Part shown: positions 1 to 8,725 of the stretch, in pieces
Layout: each line of letters begins with the position of its first letter
Numbering within the stretch: the first letter of the stretch is position 1
Origin: Kofleriaceae bacterium
GTDB lineage: Bacteria; Myxococcota_A; Polyangia; Haliangiales; Haliangiaceae
NCBI GenBank assembly: GCA_013368795.1
Contig: JABFXX010000061.1
Span: 1-43,487 of the forward strand
Length of the DNA: 43,487 nt
Direction of reading: 5' to 3'
Notes under the pieces: model-generated
What the model saw: the letters and a program-made list of their open reading frames with translations, nothing else
What the model was told of the DNA's origin: nothing
Databases searched by the model: none
Position numbers and translations under genes: made by a program

Positions 1-561
1 GCCCGCGCCGCCGCCGCCGCCCGAGTTGAACGGGCCCGCGTTGTCGCTACCGCCGCCGGTCGGCGAGCCGCACAGCGCGCCGCTCGCTTCGCCCGCGCCG
101 ACGATCTCGGCCTGACCGCCGCCGCCGAGCGACATGCGATAGCTCGCGAGGTCGAGCAGGCCCGCAGCGGTGATGTCGATCGTGTCGGTCGCCAGCAGCA
201 GGAGCGGCCGCGCGCCGCCGACGGTCACGGGGCCGGTGACATGGATCGTCTGCGCCGCGATCACGCACAGATCGGGACCGTCGGTCTGCTGCTTGATCTG
301 CGTGCAGGTCGCGGCCGAGCTCGTATCGAGGGTACCCGGTAGGGTGAGGTCGCCCGACGGCAGCGTCGTGAAGCACGTCGACACGAATGTGCCCCAGCAC
401 GCGCGCGCATCTGGCGGCGCGTCGGGCATCGCGTCGATCCGCGAGCCGTCGATGTCGGGGCCGCCATCCGAGGGACCATTGCCACCGATCGAGGAGACGC
501 CGTGGTCGAACCCGCAGGCGGCGCATGTGATCGCGATGAGACTGACCCGCACCGGCAACAT
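1..561 (-). CDS. Gly-rich secreted lipoprotein, 3' end missing
   Basis: The frame is open from an ATG at 561 to the window edge (187 codons) with no stop, so the C-terminus lies outside the window. The N-terminus is a lipoprotein signal peptide with Cys13 and Cys16 in the context ITCAAC; Cys16 is the likely lipidated residue. After it comes an Asp/Gly/Pro-rich linker (DGGPDIDG, DAMPDAPPDA), then a region of short beta-prone stretches (CVIAAQTIHVTGPVTVGG, TIDITAAG) and glycine runs (SLGGGG, TGGGSDNAGPFNSGGGGG). That pattern is typical of large myxobacterial surface lipoproteins with beta-helix-like bodies. Function is unknown. No strong Shine-Dalgarno precedes the ATG; I chose it because it sits directly before the hydrophobic signal segment. 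Confidence 0.8.
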   Translation of the reverse strand, partial: MLPVRVSLIAITCAACGFDHGVSSIGGNGPSDGGPDIDGSRIDAMPDAPPDARACWGTFVSTCFTTLPSGDLTLPGTLDTSSAATCTQIKQQTDGPDLCVIAAQTIHVTGPVTVGGARPLLLLATDTIDITAAGLLDLASYRMSLGGGGQAEIVGAGEASGALCGSPTGGGSDNAGPFNSGGGGGAG

Positions 562-648
562 CGCGCGCAGACTGCTCGAATTCCGAATCGGGGTCAACGC
601 CAAGAACTCGATGGAGATACCCGCCAATTCGCCTGTAAGCTGGCTTGC

Positions 649-912
649 ATGGGCATAAACGAGGCGGCCGAGGCGATCGAGAAGTTCCTGGGCTCCTATG
701 ACGGCGGGAGCGGCGCGCCGGTCGACGTGAAGGTCCACCCGTCGGGCGACGATCTCGACGTGATCAAGATCTGGGTCGATCTCGGCCCCACCAAGGTCAA
801 CGTCGGCGCGTGGGAGAAGGCGGCCGCCGCCGCGATCCGCGAGGCCCTGCCCGACACCGGGTCGTTCCGGCTCGAGGTCCGCGCCGAGGTCGACCGGCCG
901 AGCCAGATGTGA
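649..912 (+). CDS. Small acidic protein of unknown function
   Basis: This 87-residue protein begins MGINEAAEAIEKFLGSYDGG and has no signal peptide or membrane segment, so it is probably cytoplasmic. It alternates beta-like and helical stretches (VDVKVHPSGDDLDVIKIWVDLG, then an Ala-rich helix, then SFRLEVRAEVDRP), which suggests a small alpha/beta fold. I recognise no family. The frame is open further upstream to about 502, but that extension is Arg/Gln-rich and looks like non-coding sequence of this GC content, so I start at the ATG at 649. It lies 60 bases before the helicase gene on the same strand. No clear ribosome binding site is visible. Confidence 0.6.
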   Translation: MGINEAAEAIEKFLGSYDGGSGAPVDVKVHPSGDDLDVIKIWVDLGPTKVNVGAWEKAAAAAIREALPDTGSFRLEVRAEVDRPSQM

Positions 913-972
913 CGATCCCGCCGCGATCGACGCGAACTTGCACGCGATCTCCAGCACTGTTCAAATGACCAG

Positions 973-3000
973 GTGGAAGTCGCGACCCGTATCGAGCAGC
1001 ACCTGAACGAGCAGCAGCGGAGCGCCGTGCTCCACCGCGATGATGCCCCGCTCCTCGTGATCGCGGGCGCGGGCACCGGCAAGACGACGACGCTCGCGCA
1101 CCGGATCGCGCAGCTCGTGGTCGATGGCGCCGATCCGCGCCGCATCCTCCTCCTCACGTTCTCGCGCCGCGCGTCGCAGGAGATGATCCGCCGCGCACAG
1201 CGCGTGGTCCCGCATGCCGACGTGCCGTGGGCAGGCACGTACCATGCGGTCGGCTCGCGCCTGCTGCGCATGCACGCGCTCGCGCTCGGCCTCGATCCGC
1301 AGTTCACGGTGATGGATCGCGGCGACGCCGCGGACCTGCTCGATCTCGTGCGCGTCGATCGCGGCCTCGCGAAGGGCGAGCGGCGGTTCCCGAAGAAGGA
1401 CACCTGCCTCGCGATCTACTCGCGCACCGTCAACGCGCGCGTGCCGCTCGACAGCGTGCTCGGCGAGTCATACCCGTGGTGCCGCGAGCACGCGGGGGCA
1501 TTGCGCCAGCTGTTCGGTGCGTACGTCGAGGAGAAGCTCTCGCGCCACGTCCTCGACTATGACGACTTGCTCCTGTGGTGGTGGCACGCGATGAGCTCGC
1601 CCGAGGTCGCACAGCAGATCCGCGCGCGCTTCGATCACATCCTCGTCGACGAGTATCAGGACACCAACGCGCTGCAGGCCGAGATCATCGTCGGCCTGTC
1701 GCCGACCGGCAAAGGCGTCACCGCGGTCGGCGACGACGCGCAGGCGATCTACTCGTTCCGCGCGGCGAGCGTGCACAACATCCTCGCGTTCCCGTCGGCG
1801 TTCACGCAGCCCGGCCGCGTCGTCCCGCTCGAGGACAACTATCGCTCGACGGTGCCGATCGTCGCCGCGTCGAACGCGGTGATCGCGCAGTCGTCACAGC
1901 GCTACGACAAGCACCTGCGCTCGACGCGCGCCGCGCAGGGCTCCGGCGAGAAGCCGATCCTCGCGCTCGTCGACGACGAGCTCGCCGAGGTCGACTACGT
2001 CATCGAGAAGATCCTCGCGTACCGCGAAGCCGGCCTGCAGCTGAAGGATCAGGCCGTGCTCATGCGCGCCGCGCACCACGCCGACCTGCTCGAGCTCGAG
2101 CTCGGTCGCCGGCGCATCCCGTACGTGAAGTACGGCGGGCTCAAGTTCCTCGAGGCCGCGCACGTGAAGGATCTGCTCTCGATCCTGCGCTGGGCCGAGA
2201 ACCCGGTCGATCCGATCGCGGGGTTCCGCACCGCGCAGCTCGTGCCCGGCATCGGTCCCGCGTTCGCACGCCGCGCCGTCGATCAGATCCGCAGCGGCGC
2301 GACCCCTTCGCTCTCCGCGCTCGCGTCGATGAAGCCTCCCGCCGCCGCACGCGCCGCATGGCCCGCGCTCTGCGAGCTGCTCGTCGCGCTCGCCGATCCG
2401 TCGGCGTCGTGGCAAGGCCAGCTCGGCCGCGTGCGCGCGTTCTACGAGCCAATCCTCGTGGAGCGCTACGACGGCGCCGAGGCGCGGCTCGGCGATCTCG
2501 CGCAGCTCGAGGCGATCGGCGCCACCTATCCATCGCGCGCCGCGTTCCTCGACGATCTGACGCTCGATCCGCCGAGCGCGACCGGCGACTACGCGGGACC
2601 GCCCGCGCTCGACGAGGACTGGCTCGTGCTGTCGACGATCCACTCGGCGAAGGGCCAGGAATGGCGCGCCGTGTTCATCCTCGATGTGATCGACGGCCGG
2701 ATCCCATCGGACCTCGGCGTCGGCACGACCGATCAGCTCGAGGAAGAGCGCCGCCTGCTCTACGTCGCGATGACGCGCGCACGCGATCACCTCCACCTCG
2801 TCCAACCGCTACGCATGTTCGTCGAGAAACAGCACCGCCATGGCGACCGGCACGTATTCGCGCCTCGCTCGCGGTTTCTGCCCGACGACATCCTCGACAA
2901 CTTCGAGCGCGTGGTGCGCGGCAGAGGGGTCGCCGGCCTGGTGGCGGAACCTGCAAGCGTCGTCGTCGACGTCGCATCGCGGCTCCGCGCGATGTGGTGA
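973..3000 (+). CDS. UvrD/PcrA/Rep-type 3'-5' DNA helicase
   Basis: This is a 675-residue superfamily 1A helicase, expected to unwind DNA with ATP hydrolysis in repair, recombination or replication restart. All the hallmark motifs are intact: Q motif LNEQQRSAV (11-19), Walker A GAGTGKT (32-38), motif Ia LTFSRRASQEM, Walker B VDEYQDTN (D226, E227), motif III VGDDAQAIYSFRAA, motif IV LEDNYRS, motif V STIHSAKGQEW and motif VI YVAMTRAR (597-604). It is slightly shorter than typical PcrA/UvrD (about 720 residues) because the C-terminal tail is short. There is no nuclease domain, so it is not AddA or RecB. The start is a GTG at 973. Context does not distinguish UvrD from Rep or PcrA, so I give no symbol. 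Confidence 0.93.
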   Translation: MEVATRIEQHLNEQQRSAVLHRDDAPLLVIAGAGTGKTTTLAHRIAQLVVDGADPRRILLLTFSRRASQEMIRRAQRVVPHADVPWAGTYHAVGSRLLRMHALALGLDPQFTVMDRGDAADLLDLVRVDRGLAKGERRFPKKDTCLAIYSRTVNARVPLDSVLGESYPWCREHAGALRQLFGAYVEEKLSRHVLDYDDLLLWWWHAMSSPEVAQQIRARFDHILVDEYQDTNALQAEIIVGLSPTGKGVTAVGDDAQAIYSFRAASVHNILAFPSAFTQPGRVVPLEDNYRSTVPIVAASNAVIAQSSQRYDKHLRSTRAAQGSGEKPILALVDDELAEVDYVIEKILAYREAGLQLKDQAVLMRAAHHADLLELELGRRRIPYVKYGGLKFLEAAHVKDLLSILRWAENPVDPIAGFRTAQLVPGIGPAFARRAVDQIRSGATPSLSALASMKPPAAARAAWPALCELLVALADPSASWQGQLGRVRAFYEPILVERYDGAEARLGDLAQLEAIGATYPSRAAFLDDLTLDPPSATGDYAGPPALDEDWLVLSTIHSAKGQEWRAVFILDVIDGRIPSDLGVGTTDQLEEERRLLYVAMTRARDHLHLVQPLRMFVEKQHRHGDRHVFAPRSRFLPDDILDNFERVVRGRGVAGLVAEPASVVVDVASRLRAMW

Positions 3001-3009
3001 CTGTTGCGA

Positions 3010-3276
3010 TCAACCCGGGGCGCGGATTACCCGCGCTTTCTTACCTGCGTACGTCATCTCCGGGGGCCGAGAACGCTGCACCGTATGGATGGCCGAGAGC
3101 GGCGTCAGTTCGTGGTCCTTGAACACCACATGATCCGCGCCCTCCCATTTGATGATCTCTTGCACACGATCTTCGAACTGTCGTCCGTCTTGTAAATGAA
3201 CGACGACAGGCCTTCTCATCATCGCTGACTCTTCGAGCATATCGATCACATCTCCGATATCGAACCGATGTCCCAT
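3010..3276 (-). CDS. Small beta-barrel protein, possibly Rof/Sm-like
   Basis: The 88-residue protein begins MGHRFDIGDVIDMLEESAMM. Its core (PVVVHLQDGRQFEDRVQEI, HVVFKDHELTPLSAIHTV) is a run of beta strands with a DG turn, resembling the small Sm-like barrel of Rho-binding antiterminator (Rof/YaeO) proteins. The match is by strand pattern only, so regulation of Rho or RNA binding is a suggestion. The start at 3276 is set by a strong AGGAGG six bases upstream; the longer open frame to 3321 has no such signal. It converges with the helicase gene, nine bases separating the two stops. The C-terminus is basic (GKKARVIRAPG). Confidence 0.72.
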   Translation of the reverse strand: MGHRFDIGDVIDMLEESAMMRRPVVVHLQDGRQFEDRVQEIIKWEGADHVVFKDHELTPLSAIHTVQRSRPPEMTYAGKKARVIRAPG

Positions 3277-3338
3277 GGAGTCCTCCTGACCAAGACTCCC
3301 CGGGCATCGGTGCATCGGCAACGTGCGCGCCCGTCACA

Positions 3339-4613
3339 TCAGTAACAGGCGGGGTTCTTCGCGCGAACCGTCATCGTCATTCCGAGGTCAGACTCGTAGC
3401 TCGCGGCGACGTAGCAGATCTGAGAGGTGTCGACCGACGCCATCTCGGAATAGAGGGCGCCCGCGGCGGCGAACGGCATTTCCTGCCATGCGATCGAGTG
3501 CTGGTCAGCGGCGAGGATCGGCGCGAGTGCGTAGCGCTTGCCACCATGCTGGACGACGACGTCCAGCCGGACCGCGAGGCCGGGCGCCGGCTGCCAGCCG
3601 CTCGCGCCCATCTCGTGCCACGCGATGTCCAGCGCCGTCGGCTTGCCGTCCGTCGACGAGATGCGGATGAACGGAACGCGGTAGTCGGTCGCGTCGGCGA
3701 GCGTCGCGGCGCTCGGCGGCTCGACATCGGAGAACGTGAGCTGGCCGTTGTCGAACGCGAGCTCGTAATTGCCGCGCGGCGCATCGTGATCGCCACGCGC
3801 CGAGATGCCGAGCGCCGGCATGCCCTCGAGCTCGCCGAGCAGGACGTGCGGCTGGCCGATCGCAGTGCCCGCCTCGATCATCGGCGTCGCCGGACCGAGC
3901 GCGGTGCCGTAGTACGGCATGTCGAACGTGATCGTGCCGGACGCCATCGCCATGTTCATCGCGCGCGGAACGAGCGTGACGAGCATCGTGTTGTCGTAGC
4001 GGATCGTCGGAGCTGCGAGCCCGGTGACGAGATCTGCGACCGTCGCTTCGCGATCGCCGATACCGAGCGCGAGCTGGCCCGAGACCTCGAGGCGGATGTC
4101 GTGACCCTCGAGCGCGTCGAGCTCGCCGTTATTGTCGATGTCGGGGTTCGCGTAGCGAAGCGCGAGGTCGTCGGTGCGCGCGAGGCGGGCCGCGGTCGCG
4201 TCGTCGAGGCCGAGCGCGTCGATCAGATCGGCGTGCGCGATGCTGCCGGTCGCGCGGCCGCTCGCGAACGACACGGTGCCGAGCTCGAGCGAGCCGGCGC
4301 GGGCCGGTGCGAGCGCGTCGAGGCCGTCCGAGCCGAGCACGCCGACGCGCATGTCGGCGCCGACCTTGGAGGCATTCGCGAACGTCACCGCCCAGGTCTT
4401 GCCGGGCGCGACCGCGAGGTCGAACGAACCGTCGCTGCCAACGTCGGCGACGACGCGCTCCGCGGTGACCGGATTTGTCGCGATGACGTGCGTGACCTGC
4501 GAATCGGTCACGCGACCCGACACGTGAAACGCGCTGTCGGACTCCGCGGCACATCCCACAAGAAGCGGGGCAACGGTCAGAGCGAACAGCGCGGCGGCGA
4601 GGTGCTTGGTCAT
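3339..4613 (-). CDS. Lipoprotein with EF-hand-like calcium loop
   Basis: This 424-residue protein has a clear lipoprotein signal peptide (lipobox LLVGC, Cys21) followed by Ala. Residues about 30-110 form a carboxypeptidase-regulatory-like beta sandwich by pattern (HVSGRVTDSQV, VGSDGSFDLAVAPGKTWAVTF). DIDNNGELDALE (158-169) has the spacing of an EF-hand or dockerin-type calcium loop. The remaining half is beta-rich and includes a Cys near the C-terminus (KNPACY) and another in SQICYVAASY, which may pair. The protein should be anchored to the outer membrane or cell surface. I recognise no enzyme motif. It is a single gene; the next minus-strand gene upstream is the S9 peptidase. Confidence 0.85.
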   Translation of the reverse strand: MTKHLAAALFALTVAPLLVGCAAESDSAFHVSGRVTDSQVTHVIATNPVTAERVVADVGSDGSFDLAVAPGKTWAVTFANASKVGADMRVGVLGSDGLDALAPARAGSLELGTVSFASGRATGSIAHADLIDALGLDDATAARLARTDDLALRYANPDIDNNGELDALEGHDIRLEVSGQLALGIGDREATVADLVTGLAAPTIRYDNTMLVTLVPRAMNMAMASGTITFDMPYYGTALGPATPMIEAGTAIGQPHVLLGELEGMPALGISARGDHDAPRGNYELAFDNGQLTFSDVEPPSAATLADATDYRVPFIRISSTDGKPTALDIAWHEMGASGWQPAPGLAVRLDVVVQHGGKRYALAPILAADQHSIAWQEMPFAAAGALYSEMASVDTSQICYVAASYESDLGMTMTVRAKNPACY

Positions 4614-4702
4614 CGTGACCGAGCCCTATTGCTCGCGGCGCGCCAGGTATCGGCGCGCACAACTCCGCGACTCTCCGAAGATCGACCCGGGTATTCCCAG
4701 AC

Positions 4703-4730
4703 CTCCGGGGTAACGGGCTACCCAGCGGAG
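4703..4730 (-). terminator. Hairpin downstream of the S9 peptidase gene
   Basis: Two five-base stem segments (CTCCG/CGGAG and GGGTA/TACCC) enclose a six-base loop, with a two-base AG bulge on one side. The hairpin lies 20 bases past the peptidase stop codon. No T-run follows on either strand, so intrinsic termination is uncertain; it could instead be an mRNA 3'-end stabiliser. Confidence 0.4.
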
Positions 4731-4749
4731 AGAACGACGCCGATGTAGG

Positions 4750-6783
4750 TCACTTCTTCTTCGTGTACTTGTCCATCCAGGCGAGCACTTCGTCGTGCCA
4801 CAGCTTGGAGTTCTGCGGCTTGAGAACCCAGTGGTTCTCGTCGGGGAACGACAGGAAGCGGCTCGGGACGTTCCGGCGCTGGAGCGCGGTGAACGCCGAC
4901 ATGCCGTGGGTCTCCGGGATGCGGTAGTCGAGGCTGCCGTGGATGACGAGCATCGGCGTCTTCCAGTTCTTCACGAACGCGGCCGGGTTGTACTTCTCGA
5001 ACTCCTCCGGCGCGGTCCACGGCGTGCCCTTGTGCTCCCACTCGGGGAACCACACCTCTTCGGTGTCGAAGTAGCCGCCGCGCGTGTCGAACACGCCGTC
5101 GTGGCAGATGAGCGCCTTGAAGCGATCGGTGTGGCCGGCGATCCAGTTGATCATGTAGCCGCCGTAGCTCGCGCCGAGCGCGGCGACGCGGTTGCCGTCG
5201 AGCCAGCTGTACTTCGCGAGCGCGGCGTCGAGGCCCGTCATCAGATCCTCGTACGGCGCGCCGCCCCAGTCACCGCTGATCGCGTCGGTGAACGCCTGGC
5301 CGTAGCCCGTCGAGCCGTGGAAGTCGATGAACACGGTCGCGTAGCCGTGGCCCGCGTAGAACTCCGGGTTCCAGCGGTAGTGGAAGTGATCGCCGAAGCT
5401 GCCCTGCGGGCCGCCGTGGATGAGGAACGCGACGGGGGCCTTGCCACCGGTGTAGCCGGCCGGCTTCATCACATAGCCGTAGACGGTCTCGCCCTTCGCG
5501 CCCTTGAACGAAAACTGCTCGTAGTCGCCCCAGGTGATCGCCTTGACGCGCGCGTCGTTGAAGTGCGTGAGCTGGCGGACATCGCTGCCGTCGGGCTTCA
5601 TCGTGAACAGCTCGGTCGGCATCTTGAGCGTGTCCTTCGCGAACACGATGCGATCACCGGCGAGGCGCGGCGACGTGTTCGTGCCCTTCTCGACGAGCGG
5701 CTTCGCGGTGCCGGTCGCGACGTCGACCGCGTACACCGCGTTGTTACCGATGTTCTCGGCGTTCGTGTAGATCGTCTTGCCGTCGGCGCTCCACTCGAGC
5801 GAGCCGGCGCTGCGATCCCAGTTCTCGGTGACGACGCGGCTCTTCTTGCCGGCGACGTCATAGATCGTGATGCGCTGGCGGTCGGCCTCGAAGCCGGGGC
5901 GCTTCATCGCGGTGAACGCGAGCTGCTTGCCGTCGGGCGACCACACCGGATCGAAGTCGTACGCCTTGTTGTCGCCGGTGATGTCGATCGCCTTGCTCTT
6001 GCCGTCGCTCGGAACGAGGAAGATGTCCGTGTTCGTCGTCCACGCGGCCTCGCGGCCGCCGACGCGCGCGACGTACGCGACCCACTTGCCGTCGGGCGAG
6101 ACGGTCGCCTGCTCCATGCCGCCGAACGGGTGCGCCGGCGTGTCGGTCTTGAGACCGGCCGTCAGGTCGCGGACGTTGTCGTCGCTCGTCCACACGAAGA
6201 GGTGAGAGAACTTGCCGTCCTCCCACTGATCCCAGTGGCGGAACAGGAGCTGGTCGTAGGCGCGCGCCTTGGACTTGGACTTGTCCTTCGCCTCGTCGCG
6301 CTTGACCGAGTCGGCGATCGACTTGGCGTCGGGCCAGACGTCGATCGCGAGCAGGAGGCGCTTGCCGTCGGGCATGACCCGGAAGCCGTTGATGTCGGTC
6401 GGCAGCTTCGTGACCTGCTCGGCCTCGCCACCGGTCGGGCGGATGCGCCAAACTTGCGCCGAGCCCGACCGGGTCGAGCTGAAGTACACCCACTTGCCGT
6501 CCGGGGACCACCGGGGGTCGGAATCGCTCTCGGGGGCGGTGGTCAGCTGGGTGACCGAGCTGCCATTGACCGCCGCAACCCAGACATCGAAACGGCCCTT
6601 GTTGGCGTCAAAGTCCGTCGTGCGAACCGAGAACGCCACCCACTTACCGTCCGGGGACACCACCGGGTCGCCCACTCGCTCCATCGCGAGCATGTCTTCG
6701 ATGGTGAGGCCTTTTGCCGCGGCCGGTGTCGCCGCGATCGCGGTGAACACGAGCGCGGCGTAGAACGTCTGCTTTCCGAGCAT
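4750..6783 (-). CDS. Secreted S9 family peptidase (acylaminoacyl-peptidase/DPP-like)
   Basis: The 677-residue protein has an N-terminal signal peptide ending near AATPAAAKG, so it is exported, probably to the periplasm or outside. The N-terminal half is a WD40/TolB-like beta propeller with repeated SPDGKWV-type blades (VVSPDGKWVAFSVR, RWSPDGKWVYFSSTR, TVSPDGKWVAYVAR, VWSPDGKQLAFTAM). The C-terminal third is a prolyl-oligopeptidase alpha/beta hydrolase domain with nucleophile Ser539 in GASYGGYM, Asp619 in HGSLDYRIP and His651 in DENHWV. It should cleave oligopeptides after small or acylated N-terminal residues; substrate preference cannot be read from sequence. The start codon lies only 19 bases from the start of the divergent TamA-like gene, so the two promoters must overlap coding sequence. 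Confidence 0.93.
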   Translation of the reverse strand: MLGKQTFYAALVFTAIAATPAAAKGLTIEDMLAMERVGDPVVSPDGKWVAFSVRTTDFDANKGRFDVWVAAVNGSSVTQLTTAPESDSDPRWSPDGKWVYFSSTRSGSAQVWRIRPTGGEAEQVTKLPTDINGFRVMPDGKRLLLAIDVWPDAKSIADSVKRDEAKDKSKSKARAYDQLLFRHWDQWEDGKFSHLFVWTSDDNVRDLTAGLKTDTPAHPFGGMEQATVSPDGKWVAYVARVGGREAAWTTNTDIFLVPSDGKSKAIDITGDNKAYDFDPVWSPDGKQLAFTAMKRPGFEADRQRITIYDVAGKKSRVVTENWDRSAGSLEWSADGKTIYTNAENIGNNAVYAVDVATGTAKPLVEKGTNTSPRLAGDRIVFAKDTLKMPTELFTMKPDGSDVRQLTHFNDARVKAITWGDYEQFSFKGAKGETVYGYVMKPAGYTGGKAPVAFLIHGGPQGSFGDHFHYRWNPEFYAGHGYATVFIDFHGSTGYGQAFTDAISGDWGGAPYEDLMTGLDAALAKYSWLDGNRVAALGASYGGYMINWIAGHTDRFKALICHDGVFDTRGGYFDTEEVWFPEWEHKGTPWTAPEEFEKYNPAAFVKNWKTPMLVIHGSLDYRIPETHGMSAFTALQRRNVPSRFLSFPDENHWVLKPQNSKLWHDEVLAWMDKYTKKK

Positions 6784-6802
6784 GCTTGCGTACTATCACG
6801 GG

Positions 6803-8725
6803 ATGTTGTCGTCGCGCATGCGGGTGCATGCGATGGCCGCGCTTGTCGCGGCTGTCGCGGCTGTCGCGGCGTGCGGCGGCAAGGCGCCCGCGCGCGTGCG
6901 GCGGCCCGGGACCGAGTACCTCGCGGCCATCGAGTTCGACGGCAACAAGACCATCTCGAGCGAGGCGCTGCTGCGCGGCCTGGCGCTCAACCGCAACCTC
7001 AAGGCCGGCCGCGCGCTCGACGAGTACCAGCTCGGCATCGACGTCACCCGCATCGAGGGCGCCTACAAGAAGCGAGGGTTTCTCTCGGTCGTCGTCAGCA
7101 CGAGCACCGAGACGAGCGGGGACGCGACGACGCTGTTTTTCACGATCCAGGAGGGGCCGCGGGCGACCGCCAGCGTCGAGATCACGGGCCTGCCGCCCGA
7201 GGTCGACCCCGAGGAGGCGCGCGCGCTCGTCAAGCTCGAGGACGGCGAGCCGTTCATGTACGCCGCGTTCGACGAGGCGAAGGCGCCGATGCTCGCGCTC
7301 GTCGAGGACAAGGGCTACGCGCACGCCCAGCTCGACGCGAGCGTGATCGCCGATCGCGCGAAGAACACCACGACGCTGCGCTACTGGTTCGATCCGGGGC
7401 CGAAGGTCTTGTGGGGCGACGTCAAGATCGTCGGCGTCGAGGGCCCGCTGGCCGACGCCGCGCGCGCTCGGCTCGCGTTCAAGCCCGGCGATCCGTATTC
7501 GACGAAAGCGGCCGCCGCGAGCCAGCAGGCAATCTACGGTATGGGCCGGTTCAAGACGGTGCGCGTCGACGTCGACCGCTCGTCGCTCGCGACCGTCGTG
7601 CCGGTCAAGGTCTCGCTCGAGGAGTCGACCCGGTGGGAGGCGCGCGGCGGTATCGGCGCAGGCATCGACACACTGACCTACCAAGCTCGCCTACGAGCAA
7701 GTCTGACCCACGTCGGCTGGCCGACGCCGCTGACGACGCTCGGCGTGGAATTCCGTCCCGCCTACACCGTCCTGCGCGACAATTGTGACTTCTTCGAGGT
7801 GTGGAACTGCGACTACGAGCCCCGGATTCGCCTGCTCGGCACGGCGACGCAGCAGGACCTGTTCCGTCCGGAGGTCAAAGGCGAGCTGACGGGTGGTCTC
7901 GATTACCTGACGCTCGAGGCATACACGCAGCAGGGTGCGCGGCTCTCGCTCGGCATCGATACGCCGATCGCCGCATCGAAGCGGCTCCAGCTCCACCTCG
8001 GCTACTTGCTCGCCGGCTACGACTTCACCGACATCAACGCGCTGATCGGACCGACGACGGCCGCGCGACTCGGCATCGATCACTTCGAGCGGCTCGGCGC
8101 GTTCACCGAGACGCTCGCGCTCGACTTCCGCGATAACCCGGTGTCGCCGCGCCTCGGCCTGTACGCCGAGCTCCGGCTCGCGCAGGGCGGCGCGTTCGCG
8201 GGCGGCGCGTATCACTACACCCAGGTCATGCCCGAGCTGCGCGGGTACGTGCCGGTCGGCCCGCTCGGCGTGCTCGCGGCTCACGCGCGGCTCGGGATGT
8301 TGCTCGGCGACGTGCCGCCGACCGAACGGTTCTATTCGGGCGGTGCCTCGAGCCAGCGCGGCTTCGCCGAGCGCCGGCTGTCGCCGACCGTCGACGGGAT
8401 CGATGCGAACGGCAATCCGACGAGCGTCGTCATCGGCGGCGGCGGTCTGATCGAGACCGGCGTCGAGCTGCGCACGCGGTTCTCGCCGTTCGGGATCAAG
8501 GCGGGCGGCGTCGTGTTCCTCGACGGCGGCGACGTCACCGAGGACGCGTACGACCTCGACCCGACCGACCTCCACTGGGCGGTCGGCATCGGCCTGCGCT
8601 TCTACTACTTGCCGATCGGTCCGATTCGACTCGAGGCCGCGTACCGCCTGAATCGCACGGGTCCCGGCGAGCCCGCCGGCGGCGATCGCTTCAACTACCT
8701 GCTGTCGGTCGGCGAGGCGTTCTGA
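6803..8725 (+). CDS. TamA-like Omp85 protein with lipoprotein signal (TamL-like)
   Basis: This is an Omp85-superfamily outer-membrane protein: N-terminal POTRA domains (first strand EYLAAIEFDGNKTISSEALL, then a second and third up to about residue 250) and a C-terminal 16-strand-type barrel ending in YLLSVGEAF. Unusually the signal peptide has a lipobox (AAVAAC, Cys24 from the 6803 start), so the mature protein is predicted to be lipidated at the start of POTRA1. Lipidated TamA variants are known as TamL in the Bacteroidetes lineage. The next gene is TamB, overlapping by one base (TGATG), which supports a Tam role in outer-membrane protein insertion or lipid transport. Starts at 6782, 6803 and 6818 are possible; 6803 has a weak GGG upstream and 6818 gives the most compact signal peptide. 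Confidence 0.85.
   Translation: MLSSRMRVHAMAALVAAVAAVAACGGKAPARVRRPGTEYLAAIEFDGNKTISSEALLRGLALNRNLKAGRALDEYQLGIDVTRIEGAYKKRGFLSVVVSTSTETSGDATTLFFTIQEGPRATASVEITGLPPEVDPEEARALVKLEDGEPFMYAAFDEAKAPMLALVEDKGYAHAQLDASVIADRAKNTTTLRYWFDPGPKVLWGDVKIVGVEGPLADAARARLAFKPGDPYSTKAAAASQQAIYGMGRFKTVRVDVDRSSLATVVPVKVSLEESTRWEARGGIGAGIDTLTYQARLRASLTHVGWPTPLTTLGVEFRPAYTVLRDNCDFFEVWNCDYEPRIRLLGTATQQDLFRPEVKGELTGGLDYLTLEAYTQQGARLSLGIDTPIAASKRLQLHLGYLLAGYDFTDINALIGPTTAARLGIDHFERLGAFTETLALDFRDNPVSPRLGLYAELRLAQGGAFAGGAYHYTQVMPELRGYVPVGPLGVLAAHARLGMLLGDVPPTERFYSGGASSQRGFAERRLSPTVDGIDANGNPTSVVIGGGGLIETGVELRTRFSPFGIKAGGVVFLDGGDVTEDAYDLDPTDLHWAVGIGLRFYYLPIGPIRLEAAYRLNRTGPGEPAGGDRFNYLLSVGEAF
6845..6868 (+). repeat. 9-bp tandem repeat in signal-peptide codons
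   Basis: The unit GTCGCGGCT is repeated 2.7 times without error and encodes the Val-Ala-Ala runs of the TamL-like signal peptide. Unit gain or loss would stay in frame and change only the length of the hydrophobic core. Confidence 0.75.

Noticed and set aside
6788-6793. TACTAT as a firm -10 promoter element
   Set aside because: It matches the consensus at only four of six positions and no -35 is visible; mentioned only as a possibility.
4795-7788. A 997-codon plus-strand frame across the S9 peptidase
   Set aside because: It is antisense to a peptidase with intact catalytic residues and has Arg/Val/Ala-rich, motif-free content.
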